Shown: positions 45,141 to 55,041, counted from the first letter of the stretch. The stretch is DNA of 64,000 bases from Candidatus Poribacteria bacterium (GCA_022394755.1 JAGFCA010000005.1:220313-284312), one strand, 5' to 3'. The notes: generated by a model from the letters alone, not told the origin. A program made the numbers and translations.

Positions 45141-46475
45141 ATGAAAAACAAACGATTAAACGCTGTAATCGCATCTATCCTAATACATCTTATCATTGCA
45201 ATAATTATCGGTCTGTTCATTTCTGATCATTACTGGACATTTGATGGTGATGGAATTGATATACGGTTCGTCAAACCCGCTCATACAAGAGATACGGTTA
45301 GACGCACACATAGAAGGCTAAACCCATCAGATTCACAGAATCCTGTAAACCCATTACAAGTACACATGCCTGCAAATACACAGATTGCAAAGAGTGATAC
45401 TTCACTCAACATTACATCAACAACACCCATATTGAATACAGACATTTTGGATTCATCCGATCCATCCACACCAACTTTACGCACAGAAGTAAAACGTCCA
45501 GATAGAACTTCTCAAAAAACACCAATTAGAGGCTCTGCCACACCATCCATCCCTACCCGAATAAAAACAAGATACACTACATCAATACGTCCAGAAATAA
45601 ATACATCCACTGATGGGGCTTTTGCTGAATTCGTAGATGGTCCATTGACTCAAGGTGGTTTACGGGGAGATTTCGATTCTGCGATTATGCAAAATCCTAT
45701 TTTGTTACCACAAGGAGAATTAGGAGCAATTTTACAAGGTACAGCAGAGAATCTACAAGGACATATTCGGATTATACGGCTTAAACATTCTCTCTCGGAT
45801 TGGTGGCAAGACCCAACTGCACTCCCTGCTCTAATGAAATGGATGGAAAAAAACACTGCCATCCGGACTGATATGAACTATCAGGGAGGATCTTTACCCC
45901 TAACAGATCCAAGAATATTAAAGGCTCCACTTATTGTCATGACAGGACATGACAGAGATATTACAGTTGGCAGAAACTTAGTAAGAGATGGCCCATTACA
46001 AACAGGCTTTTCAGAGTCTGAACGTGCTGCTCTACGGAAATATATTGTTGATGAAGGCGGTATGCTCTTTTTTGATGACTGCGGATTTCACGGACTTTTT
46101 GCACACATTGTTGCTGAAGAATTAGAACGGATATTCCCGGACTATCCACTCGAAATACTCCCACATGAGCATGAAATTTACACCATATATTATCATCTAA
46201 ATAAACCACCAGATGGAGGTGATGTGTTCTGGGGAAACGAGAATAATGCCAAACCTACACAGTTTCGTCATCAGAAAGGCATTATTGTTGATGGCAGGTT
46301 AGCAGTTGTTTTCAATCGAAAAGATTATATGTGTGCTATGGAAACTACAGAAATCGAAAGCAGAACTATGTTACGACTTCGACGCTCCACAGATGTGTAT
46401 CGGTTTATGACAAACCTGATAATCTATACACTGAAGTATGGTGGGAACACTGACAGAACGGGTTATGGAGATTAA
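45141..46475 (+). CDS. DUF4159 protein with one N-terminal membrane helix
   Basis: This 444-residue protein starts six bases after DUF1854. Residues ~8-28 (VIASILIHLIIAIIIGLFI) form a membrane helix with the IxIHLxI flavour of TonB-like proteins. Residues ~35-190 are a Pro/Thr/Ser-rich linker. The C-terminal DUF4159 domain (~205-440) has IRLKHSLSDWWQDPTALPAL, LPLTDPRILKAPLIVMTGHD, and YIVDEGGMLFFDDCGFHG followed by FAHIVAEELERIFPD. DUF4159 is structurally akin to class I glutamine amidotransferase-like folds; no enzyme activity is assigned. It is the last gene of the ABC/DUF1854 operon. Confidence 0.85.
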   Translation: MKNKRLNAVIASILIHLIIAIIIGLFISDHYWTFDGDGIDIRFVKPAHTRDTVRRTHRRLNPSDSQNPVNPLQVHMPANTQIAKSDTSLNITSTTPILNTDILDSSDPSTPTLRTEVKRPDRTSQKTPIRGSATPSIPTRIKTRYTTSIRPEINTSTDGAFAEFVDGPLTQGGLRGDFDSAIMQNPILLPQGELGAILQGTAENLQGHIRIIRLKHSLSDWWQDPTALPALMKWMEKNTAIRTDMNYQGGSLPLTDPRILKAPLIVMTGHDRDITVGRNLVRDGPLQTGFSESERAALRKYIVDEGGMLFFDDCGFHGLFAHIVAEELERIFPDYPLEILPHEHEIYTIYYHLNKPPDGGDVFWGNENNAKPTQFRHQKGIIVDGRLAVVFNRKDYMCAMETTEIESRTMLRLRRSTDVYRFMTNLIIYTLKYGGNTDRTGYGD

Positions 46476-47331
46476 CGTTAGTTTGGACAGTTTTTATTAT
46501 TTAAAGGCAAAAGCAGAAAAGAGGGTGTCCTTTCACTAGAGCGACGGCACTGTTTTTGAAATTATCTAACGGGGTATTACAAACCATCTTGTAGGGAATA
46601 GATAATGGACATAGCACTCCAAAATCAAGGAATCAACGGTATGAATGACATTTAGTCATTCCCCGGGTATGAATGCATTATGGCATTCCCCGGGAGTGCG
46701 TATTACTTCAATACGTTTTTCTATATACATATCACGCCTCTGGCGTGAGGAGAGGGCACCGAAACGGATTATAAACCTATACCCACAAAGCATCAAAAAG
46801 GGCATCTGAAAAATCTATCTCTTTGCTCCAGCGGAGCAATATGTGTAAGACATGTGTAAAATTTAGTATGTATATAGCACTCCTCTGGAGTGCGTCTTAC
46901 TTCAATACGATTTTTCTACAGACATATCACGCCTCTGGCGTAAGAATGTGGAATCTACGCGTAGGTTTAAACATGGGGGCATAAGGGATCAAAAGTGACT
47001 CTGAAAATCCTTCTTCTTGCTCCAGCGGAGCAATATGTCTATAGAATGTGGATTCACAACCCGATGCACTCCAGCGGAGTGCTATGTATAAATAAATCCA
47101 TACTTTAGTAATATTTATATTGACGTATGTGATTCACGGAAAATGGGTACACTTAAAATTATAAACCCTTATAGAATAAGGGTTGGCAAAATTTCTCCGT
47201 GAATGTTTCCGTGAAAGTGCTATCATTTTAGTACAATAAATATTAACACTTTTTCCATTAAGTCTTAATTAAAATAAAAAACCGTCACACCAAATATCCA
47301 AGAATGTAACGGCTAAATATAAATTATACTT
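46476..47331. repeat. Intergenic array of short palindromes and 28-bp units
   Basis: Two copies of the 28-bp GGTATGAATG unit are at 46636-46692. Then come six short perfect or near-perfect palindromes: 46732-46746, 46823-46839, 46877-46893, 46928-46942, 47017-47033 and 47066-47082. They use two cores, CTCCAGCGGAG and CGCCTCTGGCG. A block of about 55 bases recurs at 46693-46747 and 46888-46943, so the array looks like a ~195-bp tandem duplication. No coding frame is seen. Confidence 0.7.
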
Positions 47332-47997
47332 TTAGAACCGATCACCTTTTACAGATGCCCATTGTGTAGTCAATTTTTCTTTTGCATCAACAGGAAACGG
47401 TACATCTCGTGATAAATCATCTTCAGGTTCACCTTCAAAATAACGGAAATTATCAAGCCAGAAATCCACATCAGACTGAGCAATCGATAAACCTACCCAC
47501 ATATCGTTGACGATCGTTTCCTTAGCTGTGAAGGTTACAAAATACTCCTGCCACTCTGGTCCCAAAAGATCAATATCACCACCCTGGAAAAATGTCCATG
47601 GATCGTGTTGTAACTGTAGATTAAGAGACACCTGACGAGGCTTTTCAGAACGTGCCCAGAAGATAACTGTATATTCTTCGCCTTGTTCCATAGAAGCATT
47701 TAGTTGCTTTATCTTTGCATGCCAATTTGTTCCAGTTGCTTTAACACCAATGATTTTTAGGCACTTATCACCGTGCTGTGGATTTTTCTTGTCTATTTCC
47801 ATTTTGTATTCTCCACCACGGTCACAACACTGTCCATCTTCCAAATCCCATCCTGCTAAGTCATCTTCAAAACTATGGTTTTCAAGTAATAATTCGCCTT
47901 TTTCCCAATCCCCTAACTTCTGTACTGTACCAGCAAAAACACTATAGCCTACCAAGAAGGTAGCGAATAGTACAGTAAATGTAATAATTCTATACAC
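47332..47997 (-). CDS. Exported carbohydrate-binding (CBM4/9-like) protein
   Basis: This 221-residue exported protein is read from GTG at 47997, with AGGAGG six bases before it; a frame opening with TTG at 48024 would hide that site. It has a signal peptide (ITFTVLFATFLVGYSVFAG). The rest is one beta-sandwich like CBM4/9 carbohydrate-binding modules: LLLENHSFEDDLAGWDLEDG, CLKIIGVKATGTNWHAKIKQ, YTVIFWARSEKP, LQLQHDPWTFFQGG and SDVDFWLDNFRYFEGEP. No catalytic domain is attached. It lies close to the 48037 gene on the same strand (39 bases) and may share its transcript. Confidence 0.82.
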   Translation of the reverse strand: MYRIITFTVLFATFLVGYSVFAGTVQKLGDWEKGELLLENHSFEDDLAGWDLEDGQCCDRGGEYKMEIDKKNPQHGDKCLKIIGVKATGTNWHAKIKQLNASMEQGEEYTVIFWARSEKPRQVSLNLQLQHDPWTFFQGGDIDLLGPEWQEYFVTFTAKETIVNDMWVGLSIAQSDVDFWLDNFRYFEGEPEDDLSRDVPFPVDAKEKLTTQWASVKGDRF

Positions 47998-48036
47998 CGT
48001 GTTCCTCCTATAAAGTATAATCAATCAAACCTTTTA

Positions 48037-48399
48037 TTATCCTCGCATAATAGTCTCTATTTCCGGCAGTATTTCCACGACAGCAGTCTGGTCTACCTTA
48101 TCAGCAATACTTGCATAACCTGCTGTATGTATCATCTCAGCAAGATTCTTACCCAGTTGTTCTATTGTCCAAGCAACTGAATCTGGCACACTCTCTTTAT
48201 CAAGGTTACGATGATCGTTTTTACCCGAAGGATCATAATGATAATGTGGATTCTTACGGAAACAATCAAAACGGAGTAGTTGGATATTTTCACCATCTAC
48301 TTTACCATAAACACGTACAGATGGTCCACCATCATCACTGATATCACGATTCTCCACATGAAATTCGACACCACCTGCATCAATAACTTTCTCTTCCAT
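48037..48399 (-). CDS. Hypothetical protein, family not recognised
   Basis: This 120-residue soluble protein begins MEEKVIDAGGVEFHVENRDI. It has a beta-rich first half with VRVYGKVDGENIQLLRFDCF and a His/Asp-rich stretch NPHYHYDPSGKNDHR, which could bind metal, then an amphipathic helix (VAWTIEQLGKNLAEMI). The ATG at 48399 is preferred because GGAGAAG lies just before it; an ATG at 48411 overlaps that site. No function is assigned. Confidence 0.65.
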   Translation of the reverse strand: MEEKVIDAGGVEFHVENRDISDDGGPSVRVYGKVDGENIQLLRFDCFRKNPHYHYDPSGKNDHRNLDKESVPDSVAWTIEQLGKNLAEMIHTAGYASIADKVDQTAVVEILPEIETIMRG

Positions 48400-48633
48400 G
48401 TTCTTCTCCATATTGTTGTTTAAAGCATATTTTAAACAACAGACCTATCCCTGTCAACTGAAAACTAACAGAACAATGGCAAACATCTTCAGATTTTCAT
48501 GTATTAATCCAAACATACCACATTACAATTTGTCGAGGGAGACCTTCCATAACAACCTGAACTCCTTAAAACACACCTTAAGTAACAGGTAATCATTAAA
48601 AATCTTTTTTAAAGTATTTACTTTAGAAAAGAC

Positions 48634-48662
48634 TTGCAAACAGGCTAAGAGTATGCTATACT
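48634..48662 (+). promoter_or_regulatory. Sigma-70 promoter of moaA
   Basis: TTGCAA (48634-48639) and TATACT (48657-48662) are 17 bp apart. The start would fall near 48669, giving a 23-base leader; a molybdenum-cofactor riboswitch cannot fit there. Confidence 0.7.
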
Positions 48663-48691
48663 TAAAGAAATTTACATCCGTTGATTGAACG

Positions 48692-49687
48692 ATGAAACAG
48701 CAACTACTCGACAGTTTTGGACGTATCCATACCAACCTCAGAATCTCCGTTACAGATGTATGTAACTTCCGTTGTATCTACTGTATGCCAGAAGACATGG
48801 TTTTCATGCCAGATACATCGTTGATGACCTATGACGAGATTCTTCATTTTACACGTATATTTGTTGGGTTAGGCGTCAATAAACTTCGAATAACTGGTGG
48901 TGAACCACTCGTTCGTCCAGGTGTTCCACAACTCATTGAACAATTAGGGCAATTAGACGAGTTGAAGGACATTAGCTTAACCACAAATGGCATCGGACTA
49001 ATTACACAAGCACAAGCACTATATGATGCTGGGTTACGTCGAATAAATGTCAGTTTGGATACACTCAATGAAGAGAAATTTGAGCAGATGACCCGACGAA
49101 AAGTGCTTTCACGAGTCCTAAAAGGACTGAAAACGGCACACGAATGCGGTTTTGATCCAATTAAAGTCAACGCTGTTGCAATGCGTGGGTTCACAGATGA
49201 TGAAATTGTTGACTTAGCCACTTTCGCACGGGAAAACCATTATCAACTTCGGTTCATTGAATTCATGCCATTAGATGCTGATGATATTTGGGGACGAAAC
49301 ATGTTCATTCCAGGGAAAGAAATTATTGAAAGAATAAACAACGTATATCCTGTTGAACAGATGGACCTTAATGGAGATGCTAAAAGTGATACAGCACAAC
49401 GATTCCGTTTCGCTGATAACGGAAATGAAGTAGGTGTCATACCTTCCGTTAGCGAACCCTTTTGTGACAACTGTAACCGAATACGTCTTACAGCAGATGG
49501 AAAATTCCGTACCTGTCTCTTTTCAATAACAGAAACAGACTTACTTACGCCATTACGTGAAGGTGCATCCGACGAAACAATTGAAGAACTAATAATTGAA
49601 GCAGTTTATAAGAAAGAAGCCGGACATAAAATAAATGCAGTAGACTTTATTAAACCTGATCGGAATATGTCAAGAATCGGCGGATAA
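48692..49687 (+). CDS. moaA: GTP 3',8-cyclase MoaA
   Basis: MoaA is the radical-SAM enzyme that opens molybdenum-cofactor biosynthesis, forming 3',8-cyclo-GTP. It has 331 residues. The N-terminal cluster motif is C24-x3-C28-x2-C31 (CNFRCIYCMPED); the C-terminal cluster has CDNCNRIRLTADGKFRTC. GGEPLVRPG follows the barrel start. It ends in Gly-Gly (SRIGG), the required activating tail. It stands alone here; no moaC, moaB or moeA gene is nearby. It has its own promoter and a weak Shine-Dalgarno. Confidence 0.96.
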   Translation: MKQQLLDSFGRIHTNLRISVTDVCNFRCIYCMPEDMVFMPDTSLMTYDEILHFTRIFVGLGVNKLRITGGEPLVRPGVPQLIEQLGQLDELKDISLTTNGIGLITQAQALYDAGLRRINVSLDTLNEEKFEQMTRRKVLSRVLKGLKTAHECGFDPIKVNAVAMRGFTDDEIVDLATFARENHYQLRFIEFMPLDADDIWGRNMFIPGKEIIERINNVYPVEQMDLNGDAKSDTAQRFRFADNGNEVGVIPSVSEPFCDNCNRIRLTADGKFRTCLFSITETDLLTPLREGASDETIEELIIEAVYKKEAGHKINAVDFIKPDRNMSRIGG

Positions 49688-49701
49688 ACACCTTTGCCCT
49701 T

Positions 49702-49728
49702 GGTAGGCGAGGTCTCCCCAACCCTACC
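49702..49728 (+). repeat. GTAGG-type palindromic repeat after moaA
   Basis: GGTAGGCGAGGT (from 49702) pairs in part with CCTACC (49723-49728), the same foot as the other GTAGG repeats. It might act as a moaA terminator. Confidence 0.45.
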
Positions 49729-49833
49729 TATTCGAGTATCCAAGCAACTCTAATATACCATAAACAGATAAAATAAATTGCAAAACACTAAAATTTATAT
49801 TCTTACTATAAACAAGGAGTCAGAAATTAAGAA

Positions 49834-50643
49834 ATGAGCAATGACCTAACAATTAAAGACCTACATATTAGTGTTGATGGAAATCCCATAATTAAAGGGT
49901 TAAATCTGTCCGTTAAACAAGGTGAAGTCCATGCACTTATGGGACCCAACGGATCAGGTAAAAGTACACTTGCGAAAGGATTAATGGGACACCCTTCATA
50001 CGATATTGATTCCGGCGAAGTTATTTTCAACGGTGTTGATATATTGGAAATGGAAGCCAATGAAAGAGCTAAATTGGGACTATTTCTCGCATTCCAATAT
50101 CCAACTGCAATCCCAGGAGTGAGTTTAGCGAATTTCCTACGGATCGCTGTGAGTGCTGTCCGTTCTAACGGAACAAACGGATCTGAAGACAATGAAATGA
50201 TTCCGATGCGTGAATTCCGCAAAGAACTACGAGAAAAAATGGCACAACTCGGCGTTGACGACTCCTTTGCAAGACGATACCTCAATGATGGGTTTTCTGG
50301 TGGTGAAATGAAACGCGCAGAAATTCTACAACTCGCCATGCTTGAACCCAAAATCGCTATACTTGATGAAACAGATTCCGGACTTGATATTGATGCTGTA
50401 AGAATTGTTGGTGAAAGTGTTAGCCATTTGGTCGGTCCAGAACTTGGCGTTCTTATCATCACACACTATCCACGGTTATTAGATTACATACGTCCACAAT
50501 ACGTACACATTCTACTTGATGGTAAGATTGTTGAATCTGGTGGTTGGGAACTTACACAAACATTAGAAGAAGAAGGTTACGATCCAATTCGTGAAAAACA
50601 CGGTATTACTGAAATCGGTCAGAACACAGAAACAGTTCAGTAA
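49834..50643 (+). CDS. sufC: Fe-S assembly ATPase SufC
   Basis: SufC is the ABC-type ATPase of the SufBCD scaffold that builds Fe-S clusters. It has 269 residues: Walker A MGPNGSGKSTLAKGL (~42-56), Q-loop AFQYPTAIPGV, signature GFSGGEMKRAEILQLA, and Walker B-D-loop IAILDETDSGLDIDAV, all as in SufC. It is the first gene of the suf operon here (order C-B-D). AAGGAG lies upstream of the ATG. No canonical promoter spacing was found in the ~145 bases upstream (TTGCAA and TACTAT are 20 bp apart). Confidence 0.96.
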   Translation: MSNDLTIKDLHISVDGNPIIKGLNLSVKQGEVHALMGPNGSGKSTLAKGLMGHPSYDIDSGEVIFNGVDILEMEANERAKLGLFLAFQYPTAIPGVSLANFLRIAVSAVRSNGTNGSEDNEMIPMREFRKELREKMAQLGVDDSFARRYLNDGFSGGEMKRAEILQLAMLEPKIAILDETDSGLDIDAVRIVGESVSHLVGPELGVLIITHYPRLLDYIRPQYVHILLDGKIVESGGWELTQTLEEEGYDPIREKHGITEIGQNTETVQ

Positions 50644-50670
50644 ATATTATTAAGATTAAGGAGGAATAAA

Positions 50671-52089
50671 ATGGCAAACCCTGAAACAAAACAAATTGAT
50701 GAAATCGGAATTAGCAAAGACTATCAGTACGGGTTCCATGATGATGTTAAACCTACGTTCAAATCACGCAAAGGATTGGACGAGGAAGTCATTAATCAGA
50801 TGTGCGATATTAAAGAAGAACCTGATTGGATGCGCGAATATAGACTCAAAGCTTACCAGATCTTTAAACAGAAGCCGATGACAAATTGGGGTGGGGATCT
50901 TTCACAGCTTGATTTTAACGATATCTACTATTATGTCAAAGCATCTGATCGAAGTGAACGTAGTTGGGACGATGTACCCGATGACATCAAGAATACATTT
51001 GACAGGCTCGGTATCCCAGAAGCTGAACGAAAATTCCTTGCAGGTGTCGGTGCACAATACGATTCCGAAGTTGTTTACCATAATATCGTTGAAGAATTAG
51101 ATAAAATTGGTGTCATTTTCCTTGATACCGATACTGCTCTTAAAGAATATCCTGACCTTTTTAAAAAATACTTTGGAACAATCATTCCATCAGCAGACAA
51201 CCAGTTTGCAGCACTCAACAGCGCAGTTTGGAGTGGTGGTAGTTTTGTCTATGTTCCTCCCGGTGTAAAGGTTGAATATCCACTGCAAGCCTATTTCAGA
51301 ATCAACACCGAAAACATGGGACAGTTCGAAAGAACACTTATCATTGCCGATGAAGGTTCACAGGTGCATTATGTTGAAGGGTGTACTGCCCCAACTTATA
51401 GCAGTGAATCGTTACATAGTGCGGTTGTTGAAATCGTTTGTATGAAAGGCTCACGAGTTCGCTACACAACTATTCAAAATTGGGCGAGTAACGTGTATAA
51501 TCTCGTCACCAAAAGAGCGATGGCATACCAAGATGCTCAGATGGAATGGGTTGATGGAAATCTCGGTAGTAAACTGACAATGAAGTATCCAAGTGTCTAC
51601 ATGATGGAACCCGGTGCACGCGGTGAGATTCTTTCTATCGCATTCGCAAGTAAGGGACAGCATCAAGATGCGGGGGCAAAGGTTTATCATTGTGCCCCAC
51701 ACACAACATCGCAGATAACATCCAAGTCTATCAGCAAAGATGGCGGACGTTCCAGTTATCGTGGGTGGGTTGATGTAGCAAAAGGTGCAAAAGGGTGCAA
51801 ATCTCATGTCGTTTGTGATGCACTTATACTTGATAAAGAATCGCGCTCGGATACCTATCCAGTTATAGAAATCGCTGAGAACGACACAAAAATTGAACAC
51901 GAAGCACATGTTAGTAAAATCGGTGAAGAGCAGCTGTTCTACCTGATGAGTCGTGGTCTTTCTGAAGAGGAAGCATCTACCATGATTGTCAACGGTTTCA
52001 TTGAACCACTGGTTAAAGAACTACCGATGGAATATGCGGTAGAAATGAACCGTCTCATACAACTTCAAATGGAAGGCTCAGTCGGTTAA
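50671..52089 (+). CDS. sufB: Fe-S scaffold protein SufB
   Basis: SufB is the main scaffold of the SufBC2D complex on which Fe-S clusters form. It has 472 residues, the usual length. Signatures: [71 protein letters not shown] (Cys-rich region), [16 protein letters not shown] and [27 protein letters not shown] lies just before the ATG, 27 bases after sufC. Confidence 0.97.
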   Translation: MANPETKQIDEIGISKDYQYGFHDDVKPTFKSRKGLDEEVINQMCDIKEEPDWMREYRLKAYQIFKQKPMTNWGGDLSQLDFNDIYYYVKASDRSERSWDDVPDDIKNTFDRLGIPEAERKFLAGVGAQYDSEVVYHNIVEELDKIGVIFLDTDTALKEYPDLFKKYFGTIIPSADNQFAALNSAVWSGGSFVYVPPGVKVEYPLQAYFRINTENMGQFERTLIIADEGSQVHYVEGCTAPTYSSESLHSAVVEIVCMKGSRVRYTTIQNWASNVYNLVTKRAMAYQDAQMEWVDGNLGSKLTMKYPSVYMMEPGARGEILSIAFASKGQHQDAGAKVYHCAPHTTSQITSKSISKDGGRSSYRGWVDVAKGAKGCKSHVVCDALILDKESRSDTYPVIEIAENDTKIEHEAHVSKIGEEQLFYLMSRGLSEEEASTMIVNGFIEPLVKELPMEYAVEMNRLIQLQMEGSVG

Positions 52090-52105
52090 CCCGAAGGATA
52101 GAGTA

Positions 52106-53461
52106 TTGCAAAGTAATTTAACAAAAGATTTTCTACAAAAAATAACCGAAACTGAACCGAAATGGATGCAGGAAAGACGGTTAGAGGCTTTGGATCTATA
52201 CGAATCTCTACCGATGCCGCATACAACCGATGATGATGTATGGCGGCGTACTGTGGATATGCGGACACAGGACTATTGGCGTCGTACTCGAAGACATCTT
52301 CGAGGCTTTGATATAGACAGTTATCAAGCAACTGTAGAATCAAACGGTAATTTATCTGGTGAAACACCGAGTATTGAAGATGCTGCGGCTGTATTTTCTC
52401 AGATTGATGGACAACATCAACATACGACGATATCATCTGAGATCGAAGAAAAAGATGTCTATTTTGCTGACCTACATACCGCTGTACACGAACGGGAAGA
52501 ACTGCTACGTGATTATTTCATGACGCGGGCTGTTACATTAGAGACTACACTGAAAAGTGGCAACCTTGCAACCACGAATAAGTTGGACGCACTGCACTGT
52601 GCATTTTGGCAAGGGGGTTATCTACTTCATGTACCAAAAGGTGTGAAAGTTGATGTTCCTTTACGAGCTTATATCAAACTCTCAAAAGAGCAACAAATTG
52701 ATCTATCCCATATACTCGTTATCGCTGAGGAAAATAGTGAAGTCGCAATTTTGGAAGACAACTCCTCTTCAAGTCCAGATACAAGCGGTCTACACTGTGG
52801 GGCAGTAGAGATTTTTGCGGGGCAAAACTCCCATGTTACCTATGTCCAGGTTCAAAACTGGAATAGGCAGGTATGGAATTTCGCATCACATAGAGCAATC
52901 GTTAGTAAAGACGCACAACTCAATTGGGTAACCGCTACTTTTGGTGGTAGATTAAATAAACTGAACCAAGCTATTGTCTTAGAAGGTGCAGGTGGGAATG
53001 CACAGATGTTAGGTTTAGCATTCACAGATTCACGACAACATCTGGATGTAAGTACAGCACAAGAACATGCTTCTCCCCACACCTCCAGTGATCTGCTATA
53101 CCGGGCAGTACTTAAGGATAGATCACAGACTGCATGGGGTGGAAATATCTACGTCTATCCTGAAGCAAACTATACGGATGCATATCAAAAAAATGATAAC
53201 CTATTACTCAGTGATCGAGCCCATGCAGATACATTACCCGGATTAGAAATCCAAGCACATGAAGTTCGATGCACACACGGGGCAACTGCGGGTAAAATTG
53301 ATGCCGATCAAGTATTCTACTTGATGAGTAGAGGGATACCTTATTCCCAAGCAGAAAAACTTATTGTTGACGGTTTCTTTGAACCCGTCATGGATAGAAT
53401 ACCTTTAGAATCAGTTAAACAAGAATTACAAGGATTTGTTTCACGAAAACTGTCTACATAG
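52106..53461 (+). CDS. sufD: Fe-S assembly protein SufD
   Basis: SufD, the SufB paralogue, completes SufBC2D. It has 451 residues and starts with TTG at 52106, supported by AAGGAT seven bases upstream. It shows the SufB/D beta-helix core: HVPKGVKVDVPLRAYIKL, LHCGAVEIFAGQNSHVTYVQ, QHLDVSTAQEHASPHTSSDL, and the late motif EVRCTHGATAGKIDADQVFYLMSRG with GFFEPVMDRIPLES. A TTG start may lower its output relative to SufB. Confidence 0.95.
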   Translation: MQSNLTKDFLQKITETEPKWMQERRLEALDLYESLPMPHTTDDDVWRRTVDMRTQDYWRRTRRHLRGFDIDSYQATVESNGNLSGETPSIEDAAAVFSQIDGQHQHTTISSEIEEKDVYFADLHTAVHEREELLRDYFMTRAVTLETTLKSGNLATTNKLDALHCAFWQGGYLLHVPKGVKVDVPLRAYIKLSKEQQIDLSHILVIAEENSEVAILEDNSSSSPDTSGLHCGAVEIFAGQNSHVTYVQVQNWNRQVWNFASHRAIVSKDAQLNWVTATFGGRLNKLNQAIVLEGAGGNAQMLGLAFTDSRQHLDVSTAQEHASPHTSSDLLYRAVLKDRSQTAWGGNIYVYPEANYTDAYQKNDNLLLSDRAHADTLPGLEIQAHEVRCTHGATAGKIDADQVFYLMSRGIPYSQAEKLIVDGFFEPVMDRIPLESVKQELQGFVSRKLST

Positions 53462-53536
53462 TAAACACAAACTATGTGTTATAAACCTAACAGTGCACGT
53501 CATAAGACGTTGTATTAATAAAAGGAGTCACCTACA

Positions 53537-53878
53537 ATGAGTCAACCAACTATTACCGCTTATATGAAACCTGTCTGTGGCTGGAGCAACGGTGTCCGTG
53601 CCATTTTTGATAAATATAATTTAGAATACGAAGACAAAGATATCATCAATAACGAAGACAACTACCGGGAAATGGTTCAGAAAACACGTCAACCTTACCA
53701 ACCTTGTGTCCAAATTGATGACATAATTCTTGCCGATGTCAGCGGTGATGAAGTGGAAGCATATCTGCTTGAGGAAGGTATCGTAACACCTAACGATGCC
53801 GAAACCGATGTCCCCACTGACCAGGCCTGTGAAGACCACGGTCCATCTCCAGTCAATATCGGCTTCCCAAGCCGGTAA
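53537..53878 (+). CDS. Monothiol glutaredoxin-like protein
   Basis: This 113-residue glutaredoxin-fold protein has active site C14-G-W-S17 (KPVCGWSNG), so one catalytic Cys, then DIINNEDNYREMVQKT and the cis-Pro loop QPYQPCVQIDD. The C-terminal tail (from ~residue 85) is acidic, with DQACEDHGPSPV. Monothiol glutaredoxins carry or transfer Fe-S clusters or reduce thiols; placement right after sufD supports a role in cluster delivery. AAAGGAG precedes the ATG. Confidence 0.85.
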   Translation: MSQPTITAYMKPVCGWSNGVRAIFDKYNLEYEDKDIINNEDNYREMVQKTRQPYQPCVQIDDIILADVSGDEVEAYLLEEGIVTPNDAETDVPTDQACEDHGPSPVNIGFPSR

Positions 53879-53902
53879 GAATACAATTATATAGATGATT
53901 AC

Positions 53903-53933
53903 GAAGTAGCGCGCTTCATTACCGCGCTACTTC
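53903..53933 (+). terminator. Terminator-like hairpin after the glutaredoxin gene
   Basis: GAAGTAGCGCG (53903-53913) and CGCGCTACTTC (53923-53933) form an 11-bp GC-rich stem with a 9-nt loop, 25 bases after the stop. It likely closes the sufCBD-grx transcript. The U-run is weak (CTATTAT). Confidence 0.7.
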
Positions 53934-54012
53934 CTATTATGAATTAATATACTTATATTTACGCGTTTTAAGGAAAGGTATTAGCATAGATCCAGAGGTA
54001 TATAGTACATAA

Positions 54013-55041
54013 GTGACACTTAAAGAACATATTGATGACATTCAAAAACGTTTAGAACAAAAAGATTTTAGTAGCGAAGCGGCAGTTCGTCAAGGAATTA
54101 TTGATAGATTACTCAACGCCTTGGAATGGCCAACGTTTGATATTAAGGTTGTTTTCCCAGAATATGGAGTTGATAAAGGAAACGTAGACTATGCCTTATG
54201 TCATCCGATATCTACACCGCGTGTATTCATTGAAGTAAAACGTGTTGGTAACATTGATAAGGGCACCGAACAACTCTTTGATTATGCTTACCGTATAGGA
54301 GTAACCATACTTATTCTTACTGATGGTGAAAAATGGCGATTTTACCATCCTGCTGGTGAAGGATCTTACGAAGACCGGATGGTGGTCGAAGTGAATTTTA
54401 TTGTAGGAAACAGCGAGGAAAGTGCCAAGTACCTTGATAGATACCTTAACTATGAATCTGTAAAATCTGGTATGGCTGCGAAAGCAATTGCTGAGGATTA
54501 TCGCAACATTGTCAGTCTAAGACAGATTGAAGAAAGGCTGCCGGAGGTATGGAGCGAATTGCTTCAGGAAGAAAATGAATATCTGCTTGTAGCAATGATG
54601 GAAAAAGCAAAAGATAAGGTCGGACAAGTACCGACAGAAGAACAAATCCTGAATTTTCTGAAAACTTTATCTTCTCCTCCAGTAAAGAAAAAAACGATTA
54701 AGGTACCAGTAGATAGAAAATCCCATGAAAGAAAAAATAAACCTCCCAAACGACTCCGCGTTAAAATGAAAAATGGAGAAATTATCGAGCTTGAAGATGG
54801 TATAGAGACTTTTGTTGAAGTAATTGATAAGATAGGAATAGAAAGAGTAAAAGAACTGAACATAACTCGAAATTCTATTCCTTTAATATCTACCTCAAAG
54901 GATGATGAGCGTGAACAACACAAACGCGGTGAATATTATATAGTGTCTGGACTATCTTCAAAAAATAAAGAAAGGACGCTTAATCTAATTGCTGAAGAAT
55001 TAAAAATTGACTTAACGGTAGAACTCGTTGACAAAGAGTGA
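54013..55041 (+). CDS. Stand-alone type I restriction R-subunit N-terminal (nuclease-like) protein
   Basis: This 342-residue protein begins with GTG. Its first ~150 residues match the HsdR N-terminal domain: SEAAVRQGIIDRLLNALEWPTFD with E22, then D59 in NVDYAL and E74-x-K76 in VFIEVKR, a complete PD-(D/E)xK nuclease core. It lacks the motor domains of a true R subunit. A charged linker rich in K/R (KKKTIKVPVDRKSHERKNK) joins to a C-terminal part (~235-342) of unknown fold. It sits between the glutaredoxin and sufS genes. It could be a defence remnant or a housekeeping nuclease. Confidence 0.78.
   Translation: MTLKEHIDDIQKRLEQKDFSSEAAVRQGIIDRLLNALEWPTFDIKVVFPEYGVDKGNVDYALCHPISTPRVFIEVKRVGNIDKGTEQLFDYAYRIGVTILILTDGEKWRFYHPAGEGSYEDRMVVEVNFIVGNSEESAKYLDRYLNYESVKSGMAAKAIAEDYRNIVSLRQIEERLPEVWSELLQEENEYLLVAMMEKAKDKVGQVPTEEQILNFLKTLSSPPVKKKTIKVPVDRKSHERKNKPPKRLRVKMKNGEIIELEDGIETFVEVIDKIGIERVKELNITRNSIPLISTSKDDEREQHKRGEYYIVSGLSSKNKERTLNLIAEELKIDLTVELVDKE

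Noticed and set aside
46476..47331. A small RNA or gene in the palindrome-rich gap
   Set aside because: Palindromes explain the structure; no promoter, terminator pair or coding frame supports a gene.
48669..48691. Molybdenum-cofactor riboswitch before moaA
   Set aside because: The promoter leaves only ~23 bases of leader, too short for a riboswitch.
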